A DNA stretch of 64,000 bases, from positions 62,001 through 126,000 of the forward strand of contig JAFKAC010000006.1 in the NCBI GenBank assembly GCA_025766275.1, given 5' to 3'. Both the position numbers and the translations under genes were made by a program. This document shows, in pieces, positions 46,078 through 59,167 of the stretch (position 1 is the stretch's first letter; each line of letters starts with the position of its first letter). This stretch comes from Lactarius indigo (lineage: Eukaryota > Basidiomycota > Agaricomycetes > Russulales > Russulaceae). The notes under the pieces were generated by a model. That model saw only the letters and a program-made list of their open reading frames with translations. It was not told the origin of the DNA and searched no databases.

Positions 46078-46563
46078 TACTGGAAAGTGAGCTCCGCGGC
46101 TTGCGTAGCAAGGTTCTGGGAAGTGGTTGTGAGAGAGCGCGTCGAGTCTGTCCTGGAGGTCCACGTAGTCCTCTTTGAGGGTGCTCAGTTCCGAGCACAG
46201 GGAGCGGACGTCCCGGTCTGCTTCTGTCTTCAAGTTGTTGGTCGAGTTGTGGCTCTCTGTTTTGCTATGCACATCTTCACCCTCGCGTTCCTTAAGATGC
46301 GCTCTTTTTCTTCTCGCTCATCTTGTTCGTGTTCGGCCAGCCACCGACGGTCAGCTTCGAAGTGTCCGATAGTTGGACCGCACTTGCGGAGACGGGTTCC
46401 GAGCTGGACACAGGTGGTCCCTGCGGCAGTGAGACGCACCCAGAAACTCCTGAATCGCTTGATTTGTTCCCCTTCTGAGTAGTTTATCAGAGAACAAAAC
46501 ATACATACATACAAAAACTGGTGTTTTTGGCCAACCGTCCTTAGGAACCTGGAACAGGGGCAT
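46078..46563 (-). pseudogene. right-arm copy of the coiled-coil block, frames broken
   Basis: Mirror of 37,039-37,541. One extra T at about 46,487 and one missing A at about 46,292 (CCTTAAGATG here, left CTTAAAGG) split the reading frame that is continuous in the left arm. Both changes are in short homopolymers, so sequencing error is as likely as decay. Confidence 0.5.
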
Positions 46564-48215
46564 AATGTTAGGATCATGGGGCAGAGGTGCTTCAGCTATG
46601 TGTAGGCCTTTTCGCGCGGAGTCAGTCTATCTGGGAAGAAGACGGTATGGAGACCAGTAAGCACATACTGATCTTGTTGAGCGCGAACATGAACCTGCGA
46701 GGACCGCTTGCCCTCCACCTCGTGCCCGACCCACGAGGTAATGGTGCTTTAGGTACTCCTGGGTATTCTCGCACGGCATCAGGTCTGTCAACAAGAGAGA
46801 GTGGAGGGTATGTGGATAGCCGGACGACACTCATAAGTAGTGTTAAAAACGAACACGTTTCCTGCACAGCGGTTGAGACGCCGTGCATTGCGGCGAAAGG
46901 TATGAACTACGCGAGCAACGAGAGTCCCAGCTCCGATGTCATCATGTCATCATCGGACTTTCGTGCAGTGGAACGAGTTGACGGAGCGTCGACATCACTT
47001 TTCTTCACAGAGGTTCAGGTCGGGCCATTGTGGGACGCCTGGGTCGTCCTAGGGTTTAGCACTGGAGTGAAATGTGTACATTGTCCTGCTCAACGACGGC
47101 TGGGTACATACTTGATAGACGAGGAGGGGTCGGTATCTTCACGTTGACAGAAAGGATCAACGAATACTGCTGTTTCTTCCACGATGAATACACGATCCAA
47201 AACAACACTGTTGGAGCCCAACGAAGTATCCCGAACTAGTACTCCCAGCTGTGGCACGGCCATATGCACGCTCGTCGGCTCGATGGTTTAATACTAAAAA
47301 CCATTCGGGTGCACATAAATTGGCTCTTTTTTACCAGGCATGGAACCATACCCTGAACGTCGAATTTGACTCCGAGACCCAGCAAGGCTCCCAGAAACAT
47401 TGAAACAGGATTGGGTCACAGCAAGTTCGAGTGGATTTGGTTGAGACTCCCGAGAAAATTCAGTCCCAGAGACGGACACAAGTGGGTAAACATGGAATCC
47501 AGATGTTTCAGACATCATATCGAGGCCACAGAGTTAACTAAAACACGCTGCACAAGCCTGAGACCCAACTGCCGGTGAGGCCCAATGGTTGAGAGCAAGG
47601 TTGAGAGTCTTGAGGACGCGTAGTACGCGTGATATATACTAATTACCAAAGTAAAGGTAACAGATTTACGATCGGCCGTTTTTGGGTACACCAGATTTCG
47701 ATTATCTTAATCTGGAAAGAGTACATATACATGGACATTCCCCGAAAGTTCCCTCGATTATAAGCGCTACCCCCCCAGCTGTACTGGTCGCTCTATCGAG
47801 GGTCCTTAGCGCAGCCGGCACGCCCATAGAGTGAGCGGTCATCGGTCTATAAAAGTCTCACGGCGATCCACGTACTTTGTCTCCATGAGTCTGAGTCCAT
47901 CTGACCAACTCTAACAAGGAAGCGCACGCCGCCCCGTCTGATGAATGATCGAAATATATATGTGTACGGTTAAATAGGAAACCACCTTGGGCATTTGTTG
48001 TACTCTCCACGTAACATGCAACAATTTGAGTCCGGTCACAGCTGATTTTCGGCTTGTGCATTACTGTAGCACCCTAATGCCAGTGTTAGACGTTAGACCG
48101 TGACACTCCGGCTTACTACTCTGTCCAAACAAAATCGTATATAACACAACAAAATCAAGACCCCAATACCCCCCATCCAATCGTCCTCAACGCTATCTCA
48201 CAGTACCGGGTGCAT

Positions 48216-48802
48216 ATGACCATTTGGGACCAACGAAACGATGAGGGCTTCGTGAGTAACGTACAACTTTTTCACTGTATCTTCCGTCACTCGAGTGTGT
48301 TATAACTAAGATCACCGACCCGAACACCTCAACTACTTCAAACACGGAGTCCGATCAGGCGCTGGCAAGTAGCGATGATGTGACCGCAGATGGCACAGAA
48401 ATTAATGTCGAAGACCCATTCAGAGCCACTAGTAAGCCTCTAAGAAGGAACCCTCACATTTCGACCTAACAAAGCGCATCAGATATCGTTCGGCGGACCA
48501 ACCAAGTCGATTGGCATCCCACGGGGCTTTATGTCAACAGCAGTCGTCCTGACCGTGCTGCCTTGCATAGATCACTTGCGGTGGCAGAGATATACGAAGA
48601 ACTCGACGATCTGAACGAAAGAGATCGTGGCTTTAGTGTTGGCTCAGAATAAGGAGGTTAAGAGACAGCTGGCGGAAATGAAGAAGGAGATATCAGACAT
48701 ACGCAGTAATTTCATCGCCCTACGTACAAGGTTACACCAACCTGGTCTTGATATTCCTACCCACATGCTCTTCCACGTCGTGGTTGTGTTTATTATATTG
48801 TA
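48216..48802 (+). pseudogene. right-arm copy of tail-anchored coiled-coil protein D, frameshifted
   Basis: Mirror of 34,799-35,397. An extra A in GAACGAAAGAG (about 48,619) shifts the coil frame. A missing T near 48,799 (ATATTGTAG here, left ATATTTGTAG) alters the terminal residues. The left copy reads through both places. Confidence 0.55.
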
Positions 48803-49284
48803 GTCATGCACTGAAAGTTTGAAAGTTTGCATTGATATCCAAGTTAACGTGTCCTCTTGCTGGGTGGCACGACTTGCGGGGGAGTGCGTGCTCAGCTACA
48901 CCGGGAACAGGACTGGGCCGGACCGTTTCCGATCGTCTCGCCTCGTCGCGAGCTTGGTCGCGAGCTTCTAATTTTTGGCTTGTTTTTTGGACTCGGCCTT
49001 TGGCCGCTACCATACATCATCCTTAGTTATCGGCCTGGGGCATCCTGAGTACACAAATTTGCCATCTTCCACCGGCACCCAGATAACTTAAGGCGGCTTG
49101 ACATGGACGGCGAGCGATCCGAGCAAGGATCCGAGTGTAAGATAAAAGGCGGTCCGTACTAGGAGCACTAGATGTGACATGTGACATGCGACAAGTGACA
49201 CCCAAATATGGTAGGAGCTAGTTCCCCTAGTCACGGCTGGTCAAATTTTGTTTTGCTGATGCCCAACTAAGTTACTTTTGCCTC

Positions 49285-49868
49285 GTGTCACAGTCCCTCG
49301 ACCTTGTTGTCGCCAGCCTGAATCCCCCTTCAGCGTTCGGTAAAAGGACTCCCTGCTCCCAGAGACTTCCTCTTCTCAAACTCTTGCAGATCGTGCAGAA
49401 CGTCTCACAAATCGCGGGTGGCGCCAAGCAGTTATTCAACACCTTGTTCAACATGGCGCAAAGGGTGGATGACCTGATCTTCGCGACAGGTATTGCGTTG
49501 TGCTCACGCTGACCTCTGATCGATTTCGCGAATTTATTATGCTGAGAGAAAATGCGCAGAGAAGGGATCTCTCAATCCCGTCACCATATGGGGAAACCAG
49601 GCCACCCCTCCAAGAAAAGTCGCGGCGATCACGTCCTCAGTCCTCAGTCCTCAGGCCTCAGGCCTCAGTCTTTGTTCCGATCACGTCAGTTTTCTAGATC
49701 TGACTCCGGTCGGCTCCCCGCGACTATTGAATTTCGACCTACCAACGGCCTTTTTCATCCAATTCAGGATAGCGTGGGCACGCAGGCTTCTGGTCTCTGA
49801 CGCTCTTGTGGAGCAGAAGGTGGTTGGTGACGTCAATACCTTCTTTGAATACATATGGCGGTGTGTCT
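49285..49868 (+). CDS. right-arm copy of the amphipathic two-exon protein
   Basis: The first exon is intact here (MSQSLDLVVASLNPPSAFG to VDDLIFATG, 49,285-49,491). The second region (49,500-49,868) is shifted by an extra C relative to the left arm (GGCCACCCC here, GGCACCCC left). Thus each arm has one good half, which again points to sequence error or to gene decay in both. Confidence 0.4.
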
Positions 49869-50210
49869 AACCTAACCCCTTTTTAAAACGAGTGACTCAC
49901 CTAAAACTTTATTTTTTTTTGGGTTGCTTAGGACAAGCGCGCTACTCTCTGGCGCGTTTGTATAATCCCCGCCCCGGACTGAGCGGGCGAAGTCGTAAAC
50001 TAGGTCTGCATCGTGGCAGTGCCATGAGTGAGTGAACGACGGAGGGTGAGTAGCCATGCACATATGTAGCTGTGTAGACGGTGATTATATTATTTACAGC
50101 ATCATCGATCACGGGCCCTCTGCACGCTTTACTTCTGTCTTTACTCGATATTAAACCCGTGATTTGGACCGTAAGACATATATTTACTTGACGGGTTTAA
50201 GTCACCAGTA

Positions 50211-50971
50211 TTGTTTTTCTTTCGTCCGTGTCGGCCAAATACTATCAGGATGAATGTTTCTACAGCACTCGTCCGGCTCATCTGCATTTTCATCGATGAC
50301 GATCTCAAGGTTCGCGACTCGCCGTTCCATATCAAGATGCCCCCGGAAGAAGAGATTGGCGAAGTCGTCAACTACGTGAAACTGGTCACACCGTCAATAA
50401 AGGACAAAGACCATGGAAAGTTTAGTTTCTACAAGCCTCCTCTGGACCGCCCTATCCGCGTTTCGCACTCACTCTCTGGGTTTCAACTGACTCAAAAGGA
50501 CCTCGGGAATCCCTTGTTCATACCTTTGACAATCGGTGAGGTGTTTCAAGAGAAGGGTGCTGACTGTCGCTTCGATGTCGATATCATCGTTCACGTTGAT
50601 TCTGGGGAAAACGGTACGTTTTTATACTTTCTAATCGATGAAGCAAGGACGTGTATGACGCCTTCCCCCTGGCACAGGTGGTGTCATCCTGCGTACTTCA
50701 CCGGCGGATTCAAGTAATAGCTGGCTTCAATATGTTACATTTCGTTTGCGAAACCAAGATGAAGCCCAACTTCCCCCTGAGACTGAGCTCGATGCCAATA
50801 TGATTATTGAAGTTCCAAATGAAGCGCTGCCAAAATTTGTTGAGCAGCTCGAGCTAGAGTCGCGCCTCCGGCGTTCCCCTCATTGGCACGACGTAAGTCT
50901 TTCGGCGTGATTTGATTTGATCCTATTGACCCTGAGTCAATTTCAGATAAAGACGCTGCCTTTGTTAGATT
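50211..50971 (+). pseudogene. Crinkler-like gene B, right copy, truncated by deletion
   Basis: Exons 1 (50,211-50,613) and 2 (50,678-50,892) and the first 25 nt of exon 3 (from 50,947) match copy B. At 50,971/50,972 the sequence jumps into the 3' end of the transposase remnant. The header domain is complete, but most of the middle domain is gone. Whatever is translated would run on into unrelated sequence. Confidence 0.85.
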
Positions 50972-51128
50972 TCAAAGGGGCGTATACCCATCTCAGAACT
51001 CTTGTCAACCTCGTACGTGGTTTGGCGAGGAGGCTGACAAACGACTGACCAATGAGACGGCTTTGGAGTGCAGCCCAAAGTTCTGGTTGAATAAGTATTT
51101 CGATAAAAAACTTTTTTATGCATTAAAA
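50972..51128 (+). pseudogene. transposase remnant tail (right arm)
   Basis: Mirror of the end of 27,530-28,083. The residues for the FGEEADKRLTNETALE and FWLNKYFDKK stretch are readable, now fused behind truncated gene B. Small indels are present (TATACCCATCTC here, TATATCCCCATCCATCTC left). Confidence 0.55.
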
Positions 51129-51933
51129 TGGTCTAGGTTGTTCGTTACTTGTCGTCTTCGTCTTCATCAATGCTATCACTCAAGTTACATCTTACACAAG
51201 GCGCGATGGTAACCAGCTTGGCGATCAAGACCGTGTCGGGCCAGGTCCATCTCTCAGCCACTCAAACGTTATGTCCAGCGTTATCCACGAATGTTATCGT
51301 TTGAGGCACTAGATGAGCGACGTAGACCAGTCTTGCGAACCTGTTTGTTAATGCTAATAATTTCCCGCGCAACAAAAACGAGCGCAAAGTCAGCTTTCTC
51401 CGGCTGCCTCTCCAACTTCGTACCACCATCCTTTTCGTCTTCGCTCGATGGCCCGCCTGCAAATATTGTGGGGTACGTTATATTCCGCCAAAGAGCACAT
51501 GCGGAAGGCGCTGGAGCCGCGCATCCATGCGCATTTCGAACGGAAGAAGCTCGCGGACCCGAGGAGTAGAATTGGCTTGTCCTCGGTAAGTTTACCTTTT
51601 TTTTTCGCGCCTTCGGTACTGACGAGCGTCGGAAGACCGACGGGCCTTCATGGGAAAGTGGGAGGGCTAGATCGGGCGGGCACTTGACTGTAGATTTCTG
51701 CAAGTTGGACGGCAAACTCATCACCACCCACCACGTCTACCCCTCAGATGAGGCATATGAGGGTAAGTGCATCAGTTTATTTTTTTTAACTCTGCTAATC
51801 TTTGCCCCTATTACAAAGGGGAGGATAAGAAAAAATCTAAGAGCCGTCGCCCATAGGCCGGCAAGGATATAGCTACTTTTTTTTTTTACATCTTCATAGC
51901 TAATAGTCAGTGGCTATACCTTTTACACCCGAC

Positions 51934-52228
51934 GGGACGACGCGGGCCACCGCGACGATGCGACGATTGCGACGACGCGGCCACCGCGACGATGCGACGA
52001 TGCGGCCACCGCGACGATGCGACGACGCGGCCACCACGACGATGCGACGACTGCGGCCACCACGACGATGCGACGACGCGGCCACCGCGACGATGCGACG
52101 ACGCGGCCACCACGACGATGCGACAACGCGGCCACCCGACGATGCGACGACGCGGCCACCACGACGATGCGACGATGCGGCCACCGCGACGATGCGACGA
52201 TGCGGCCACCGCGACGATACGACGATGT
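51934..52228. repeat. 25-bp minisatellite (right arm, irregular)
   Basis: Mirror of 26,426-26,725, with several shortened or out-of-register units (for example near 51,955-51,975, 52,048 and 52,134). The net length is about 13 bp shorter than the left array. Confidence 0.85.
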
Positions 52229-52980
52229 GATAACCCCGACCGCGATGAGGGGTATAGGCGGGGCCGGGACTACGGCGGAGGCCCGGAATGCGGCGGGAGA
52301 CTAGCGGGGGTGGGCCTGAGCCGGGGGCGGTGGTACATAGGTCTTTTTGTTTATGTCATTAGCGTACTACTAGGTTTTCGAATTTAAAAAATCACTGAGA
52401 ATCCATTCACAACGAACATTGAACGCCATTATCTACATGGTCGCTACAATGTTACACTGGCATACTGAAGTGAGCCTACTAGTACAGAAACCCAAGAGTT
52501 TTGTTTACCATGCATACAATAACACTATGGTAGTAGGCGGCTCATTGGGCCACTCCAAACCGTCCCGTAGAAGTATTGGCGACGCTCCTTGTCGGTGTCA
52601 GGATGAGACGGGCCAGTAGTACTAGAGTAATACATTATATTTACTAGAAAGCCTACAGCGAGATTCAAAGCTATGGGCCTCTGACATTCAAGCTTGAAGC
52701 CCGTCGTTACACGATCCAAGTCACGATCCAGGTGGTGCTTCGGGGGAGGGAGGGAATCCATTTACAGAGACTTTCCCACCGAATCCAACCGAATCTCGAC
52801 TATGGATTGGACAGTCCAACCGGGCAGTCGCTTGTCGCTTATCTCATCTCCCCTCCAACAGTAGGCATCTCCCGTACGTCGAGACAATAGACAAGACCTG
52901 GGGACAAGCATCAAAAAGTGAATGGCTTACATCAGGCTTATTGTACGCGTATATCTTCTCGCTGATGGGCACACCGATTC

Positions 52981-55900
52981 TTGAAACCTCAACTCACATG
53001 GACTTCCTCTCCATCACAGATGCCGAACTTTCAGCACGTTCTACGTGGATGCCTAACGTCGACTCTTTGGAATTCATTAAAGACCCCGTCGAGGTCGGGT
53101 CCTTACCAGATCCAGCATCCTGACCAACTCCGACGTCCGAATACTGGTCTGTATGCTTTAAGGCTGACGTCCAAGAATCGAGTCTATCTGGAGTACGAAA
53201 ACCGGCTTTGTGACATCCTGGACACACTTGAGTCTATGGAATCTACTGACGCGAAAGAGGATATGGAAGACCGGGTCCTGCAAGAGTTGGTCAGGATCAA
53301 TCGTTTGAAAGAGGTCGAATGGTCGGGCCAGCGGAGTAAGCGAGGCGTCAAGGGGGCTATAGTCAATACAGGTATACTTACTCTTCTGCTTGACGTTGCC
53401 CGTGACTGACGGAATCCTAGAAAGCTACTTTGTTACGAGACATCCTACTAATACAACAATTCTTGCGATCTACGTCACCACTTTGGTCATGTATATCCTA
53501 TTCCGCCTTCCCCGTCGCGGCGCAGCTGTTCTACTGGCTGGCATGAGAAGTATCTTAAAAAGCGAGGCGTCTCTTCGTTCATTGGCAAGCGAAGTCCCGA
53601 AAGACCCAAGAAGACTTCTCACAATGTATTGTCTCGATCCTATCACCCGCACGTACGTTTGCTGCCCTTCGTGCTACTGCCTTTATGGGTATTCGATTGC
53701 CAAGACAAAAAAGAGGAAGGCACTTACTTCTTTCAACGACCATCATCACCACCCCGTGGAAAATACCGATGACGTTATTTCAGAAGACGTGCAACCAGTG
53801 ACTTCCGTGCCAGTTCGCTGCACACACCACCGTGTCCGCACAGGCCCTGCCTGTGGTGAACCCTTGTTCCACTCCGTTGTTGCTAATGGAAAGACTTACG
53901 CCGTCCCTCGATGCAAGTACGAAATGCAAGATCTGAAGCAGTGGATCGGGCGGGTGCTCTCCCGGCCATCTATCGAGGAACACGTGTTCAAAACCTTTCG
54001 GAGACCCCAGAAAGACTACATGGAGGACATGTGGGATGCCGAACACCTGTGCCGGATTCTCCTGAAAGAAGGTGAACGATTTCTCCCAGGGCCAACGGAC
54101 GAAACTCGCTTGGCATTTTCATTCTCGATGGACAGCTTTAACCCATATCACATGAAAGAGGCGAAACAAACAATCTCGTCGACTGCGATCTGGCTGGTCT
54201 TGCTCAATCTTCCTTCCCACCTGCGATACCGTCCAGAAAACATGTTTCTCGCTGGTACGATTCCAGGGCCGAGGAAACCTTCGCTTTCAGACATAAATCA
54301 CAGCCTCAATCTTCTTGTCGAGGTCTTGCTAGAGTTCTTTGACCCTGGTGTCTTGTATTCCCGAACGGCGAGGCACAAAGAGGGCTGCCGAGTTCGCGCA
54401 ATACTCGTTCCCGTTGTTTCAGATATGCTGGCTGCACGGCAGGCCGGCGGGTTTGCGAGCCCAACGGCAACGCGATTCTGCACGTGCTGTAACCTAAGGA
54501 TTCAAGAGATAGAAAACCTCGACAGACACACTTGGCCGCAGCGGGACGTTGTTGAACACATCCAGCTGGCAAAGCGATGGCGAGACGCCGAAGGTTTTAA
54601 TGAGCAAGAGACTCTTTTCAGAAAACACGGCATAAGATGGTCTCCGCTTCTCAGACTTCCCTATTGGAATCCCATCTTGTTTACGGCCATCGAACCCATG
54701 CACGTCTTCGATGCGGGCTTGTTCCAGACTCACTGTCGGCAGGTTTGGGGGATTGGTGCCTCTGCTCCAAGTGGCGACGGCACACTTTCACTGGCCTCTA
54801 AGGACATTCCAAGACCCCGGACGCCGAGTTGGAGAAATGGTACAAGATCATTCGTATGACTCAAACTTGGAGCGCCTTCGAGAGCAGCTCAGCGGAAGAG
54901 ACTGCGCTCGTGAAATTCTCTGGCATATCTGCAACGACCACGACTTGCGGCGTGCAGGAAGTAAAGAACAATTGGCTGAAGCAATTGCTGATTGGGTAGG
55001 TGATTTTCCGTGTGAGTTAATGGACTCAATGAGGAGCCATCTTTGGCACAGCGGCAGACGGCCTCACCTGATGCGATCCGACCACCCAACACTTTCACCT
55101 CCGGGCAGACATCCGTCGCCGCTTCTGCTGTTTATTCAGGCACTCGAACCGATACCGAAGGCGAAGAATCCCGAGGTGTCCGTGAGGGGAGTGTTACCAC
55201 CGACGACTCGGTGCGTCTAAGAGTAATACGATCAGGATATATACGCAACCTAACCCTCTCTTAGCTTGCATCAGTTCGTGCCATGTTCGAGGAAAGAATC
55301 CCCACGGCAGACGAGCAAATAAATATAAACAAGTGCACGCAACAGCTCATCGACCGTGCTGCTGCAAATACAGTGTTGCGTGCCAAAAAGCCGTGCTTCA
55401 ATTCGTTTGTCGGGATTTCTGTCGTATGTCCCAAGACGAGCTCAGTAGGCTTCACACAAAGGATGAGTTGTATGCTGCAGCCACTGCTTGGGTACGTCTG
55501 CGAGGTATTCGGTGGAACACCTGACCTCATTTCTCCCCAGGTAGAGGCGAACGTCCCGCTAGAAGACTCTGTGAAGAAGCGAAAGGACTCTTCCCTCACT
55601 TCTGGCGCGATTCTCGGCAAGGACGTCATGGAGGCTGTTTGGGAAGACATGGCCCTCATCGAGCTTCCGTCTTGGGTTACAGAAGTTCCTCTTAACTGGG
55701 GCACCGCGGCACAGGGGAAAGCTGAGTGCAAACAACTGGCGAGTCATTTGTACGATCCACCTCCCCATAACTTTAATCAGACTATGGGGAGGAGATGGCG
55801 CACCTGAGGATCAGAAAAAGAAACTTGAAAACTTCATGGATTTAGTGCGCGCAGTTCAGATTGCTAACTTACGCTCGATCTCCAAGACAGAGATCAAGTT

Positions 55901-56933
55901 ATATGACCATTACATTCTTCGCTACATGACAACATTTAAGTCGTTATACAAGCTCGCGAAGGTGAAACCCATCCATCATGCCGCATTGCATTACGGTGAT
56001 GTCCTCAGAGGATTTGGGCCCGGACACACGCACGGTGCCGCATTCTATGAGAGATATATACACTCTATGCAGAGCAAAAACCATAACATGAAGCTCGGTT
56101 CGTAGATTTACTACAGCTCTGAAGGCATGCTTTGCTCACGGTCATCCCAACTAGGCGAACTTGAGTCGACATTCATGCGTAGCTCTGTGAGGGAGGCAAA
56201 TTTGCAGGCACTACTCTCAGATAACAGCGAAGTACGTTCACGCGTTGGGGACCTTACCGAAGTATACAAGGCCATTCTTGCCGAGGACGTCCGCGGGACA
56301 CGCTTGGCCCATATGGTTGACGCAGCGCACCTCACGGACCAGGAGCCATACATCGCATATGATGAGACACGTTTACGCGAATCAACTCTTCCCGATAACG
56401 TGCTAGCCGCGTTCGTGCACTTTATAAAGGGAGAGTACCATGGAGGTATGGGCGTCACAGATGGCCGTCCCGATGGAACAATATCTCCGAAGGTCAATAC
56501 CCTGGACAAGTTCTCCCTCAGAGGTGTTGAGTATTCAACGGCGACCTGTCGAGCGCGCAACAGCCACATCCTGTTCCGATCTCCGGGATCAGCACACCCA
56601 CCAGAGTCTGGCCAGATTGTTTATATCTTCTTCAATTCCCAAGTTCAGATCGCTCACTCTATAGCCTCCCGAGCCCAACCACGCTATCCACTGTTTACGT
56701 GTGTGTGCGACCCTACGTCTCCCTTCAAACCGATTCGCAATCCAACAAAATGGATCAAATGTACAGAAGATTTGGATTTGCTGGGGGCTTTTTTGTGTCG
56801 AAGGGAGGTCGCGCCACCGGTCATCATTCAACCCCCCAGCATTATCTCTCACGCTGCAGTAACTCCTCTGCAGATAGATGGTCATCAAGTGTTGCATATC
56901 CTTCCTATGGACCGGGTGTGTTTCACATTCTGA
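52981..56933 (+). CDS. Plavaka-type transposase (Tnp2/CMC-related)
   Basis: Multi-exon gene. An N-terminal block (to about 53,371) is followed by an intron and the large exon 53,424-54,859: LAIYVTTLVMYILFRLPRRG, a Cys/His cluster (CCPSCYCLYG, RCTHHRVRTGPACG), FSFSMDSFNPYHMKEAKQTI, LNLPSHLRYRPENMFLAGTI, VRAILVPVVSDMLAARQAGG, RFCTCCNLRI and LFTAIEPMHVFDAGLFQTH. Later exons give two SAP-like helices (LWHICNDHDLRRAGSKEQLA; FCRMSQDELSRLHTKDELYA), LPSWVTEVPLNWG, ALHYGDVLRGFGPGHTHGA, FYERYIHSMQSKNHNMKLG, ELESTFMRSSVREANLQALL and a C-terminal ARNSHILFR region (to 56,933). The order matches basidiomycete Plavaka transposases. The Asp of SMDSFNP and the Glu of FYERY are likely catalytic; the usual D.MH is EPMH here. 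Frames look largely open, so it may be recent. Confidence 0.85.
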
Positions 56934-56939
56934 ACTGCA

Positions 56940-57997
56940 GAACAAAAGGGCTCATGTCCGGGGATTCTTAACCATTAGCACATGCGGGCGTCCTTCATGC
57001 ACACCGAAGATGCCGAGGTAGATGTCCCTGACAACTGAATGGGGCAGTTGCGCATACGTATAAGGACTGACCCTAGGGGGGAAATCAGGAGCCCGATTAA
57101 ATAATCTCTTTGCGGTGCCACATGCGCTAGTATCTTACACACAGCGCGTGATCGTGACCGGTCCTCGTCGGTCGCACTTCACATGTACAAGCAATCCTAT
57201 GTTGTTTTTCCGACTCGTGCGTCCGTGCCTGTTTATTTCGAGCCCTTAAAATATACAACGGCCTCCTTTTCAAGTTGGAGTCGACCGCTCTTTGTCTTAG
57301 ATACATGTCCCGGGATCAATACAATATATAAAAGCTCGACGTGCACTTTGCTGACACATAGAATGCTGACACAAATTCCTTTCGTGGACGTTCCGTCGAT
57401 GGGATGTGCCGTTCGCTGACACATGAGATGCTGAAGCGCGACTGCATCCCCTCTGTGAATAGGGGCTTGCTCATGAGTCCACTGCAGCAACTGGGCCCGC
57501 TACGGCATGTGCAAATTCTACGGCATTCTGCAGCGGCTCCCTCAGCAAAAGGACGGACCGGAGGGCCGTCCCTGCAACGCTAGTATAATTTAATACAGAA
57601 AAAAAACAAAGAAAAAATACTAAGGGGAAAAGGTCACCGGAGCGAGGTGCTGCCAGTGGGTGTAAATCTCTACACAGGTAACCAATCATTCGGGGCTACC
57701 ATTGGCACTGGATGGCTCTCACCGACGAGCGTCGTAGCCCCGATCCTTGCCTTAATCCTTGTCATGAACACGGCCTTTCCATTCTGCTTAACGTCATCGT
57801 TTTCACGCATTCCATCAATATATACTTTTAAAGCACGAGCGGAATGCCAGTGTCACCAGACCAAGAAATCCATTGTTCTCCTAGAAAGTTTGGCGTTTAT
57901 GGCCAGATCATCCGGAAATCAGATCCCCTTATTTCTTGATGACTCTAGCACGATACATTGTTCTTTCCGGAATCTCGGTCACACGGCTATTTGTCTC
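56940..57997. other. noncoding 3' part of the transposon
   Basis: Short frames only (57,183-57,419 and 57,647-58,021), none with recognised motifs. Near 57,588-57,617 an AT-rich run with poly-A may terminate transposase transcripts. Confidence 0.4.
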
Positions 57998-58267
57998 TTT
58001 CACTTAGCTATAAACGCTTAGACAAGGTATTGTTTAACGAACAGAATCGTAAAGTCCGCTCAGCTGGCGCTCACCAAAAAAAAAGTTTTTGGCGACACTC
58101 AGCAGGATAACCTGCCATTTAGACATAAACCAGAAAACGTGGAGCTGAAAGTGGGCGAACAATAGCATATGGTCTGATCGGCCGAATGTTTGCGATGTCG
58201 TGACTCAGATACTGGTATAAAACGTCCCTCACTAGTCAATTAATGCTATCGCTGAGTGCTCACTGGC

Positions 58268-59167
58268 ATGGCCCCAAACTTGAATCCTTCAGGTTCTCCC
58301 CTGGCTGTCGCAATGGCGACGCAACTGTCTAAGTCGGATCATGTCCACCCAGCAGCAAAAACTGAAAATAGGTCTGTAGCACTGCCATTCAATTCCTCAC
58401 ATGGGCGAGTATAACCAAGAGTATAACTCACGGATATTATCCCAGCCATGAGCCCACTGAGAATATCTCTCTCCGTCATTTCTTGCAAGCCACAGAACAT
58501 CTTATTGTGGAGGCCCCGCAGATATCGGAAGACCCAGGCCCTGTGTCCGCGATGCGTGTGACGACAGAAGGTACCCAGAGTGGTGACCTGGACACGGTAG
58601 GAAGCATGCAGCACGGTGTGCCAATCTGACTAGTACCAAGGTTCTTAATCTTTCAAGAGACGCGACCCCACCCGCGGGACCTAAGAGGCAAAGTGCCGAG
58701 TTCCAGGGTCATATCCCTGTTGTCGCCAGTGGTGCGCTTTTGCCTCTCTGCGCATATTAAACTCCAACCCAGATTTGTCTGACTATTAAAAGTTCACAGA
58801 GGCGATAGTGCCATCTCTCAGGCCAACATCAACCACGATGTAACAATGCGGCCGGCAGCGGGCGAACTAGCACTAACCCCCGAGGCTTTCTATGTTTTGC
58901 TGTCAACGAGTTGATACCGAAAGTGTGCAATGCCACACTAGGTTTCAGTCGCTTTTACGGCGCGTCATGGAGCTGGAAAAGCATCTGGGGGTTGGACGTA
59001 GTGACAGGTCTCTCCGCCGCGAGCGCATTCAACTGGGTCTGGAAGTCTCCGTGGCAGGAGAACGTAGGATGTGTGCACCCGGGCACGGGCTTCCATTCAT
59101 GATGGTTCTCCTAGTCTTAGTTGCCACGATAGCTCCAACTGCCTACAAGTATGTATTTTCTACGTAA
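58268..59167 (+). pseudogene. right-arm copy of the membrane-anchored protein C, frameshifted
   Basis: Mirror of 24,573-25,471. The last exon has one extra T (TTTTGCTGTCAACG here, TTTTGCGTCAACG left), which breaks the frame after FYVL. The downstream coil and the hydrophobic tail remain readable from 58,892. Confidence 0.5.

Larger units (their letters stand above)
52918..58005 (+). mobile_element. Plavaka-like DNA transposon, right arm only
   Basis: The arms pair up to 52,917 and resume at 58,006 (left empty site near 25,730). The inserted 5,088 bp begin GTGAATGG after an A-run and end CTTTCACTT. The outermost AAGTGAA/TTTCACTT forms a very short terminal inverted repeat. No clear target-site duplication is seen, and the 3' flank differs slightly from the empty site (AGCTATAAACG versus AGCGAATAAACG). 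It carries one transposase gene and about 1 kb of noncoding 3' sequence (56,940-57,990). Confidence 0.85.
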
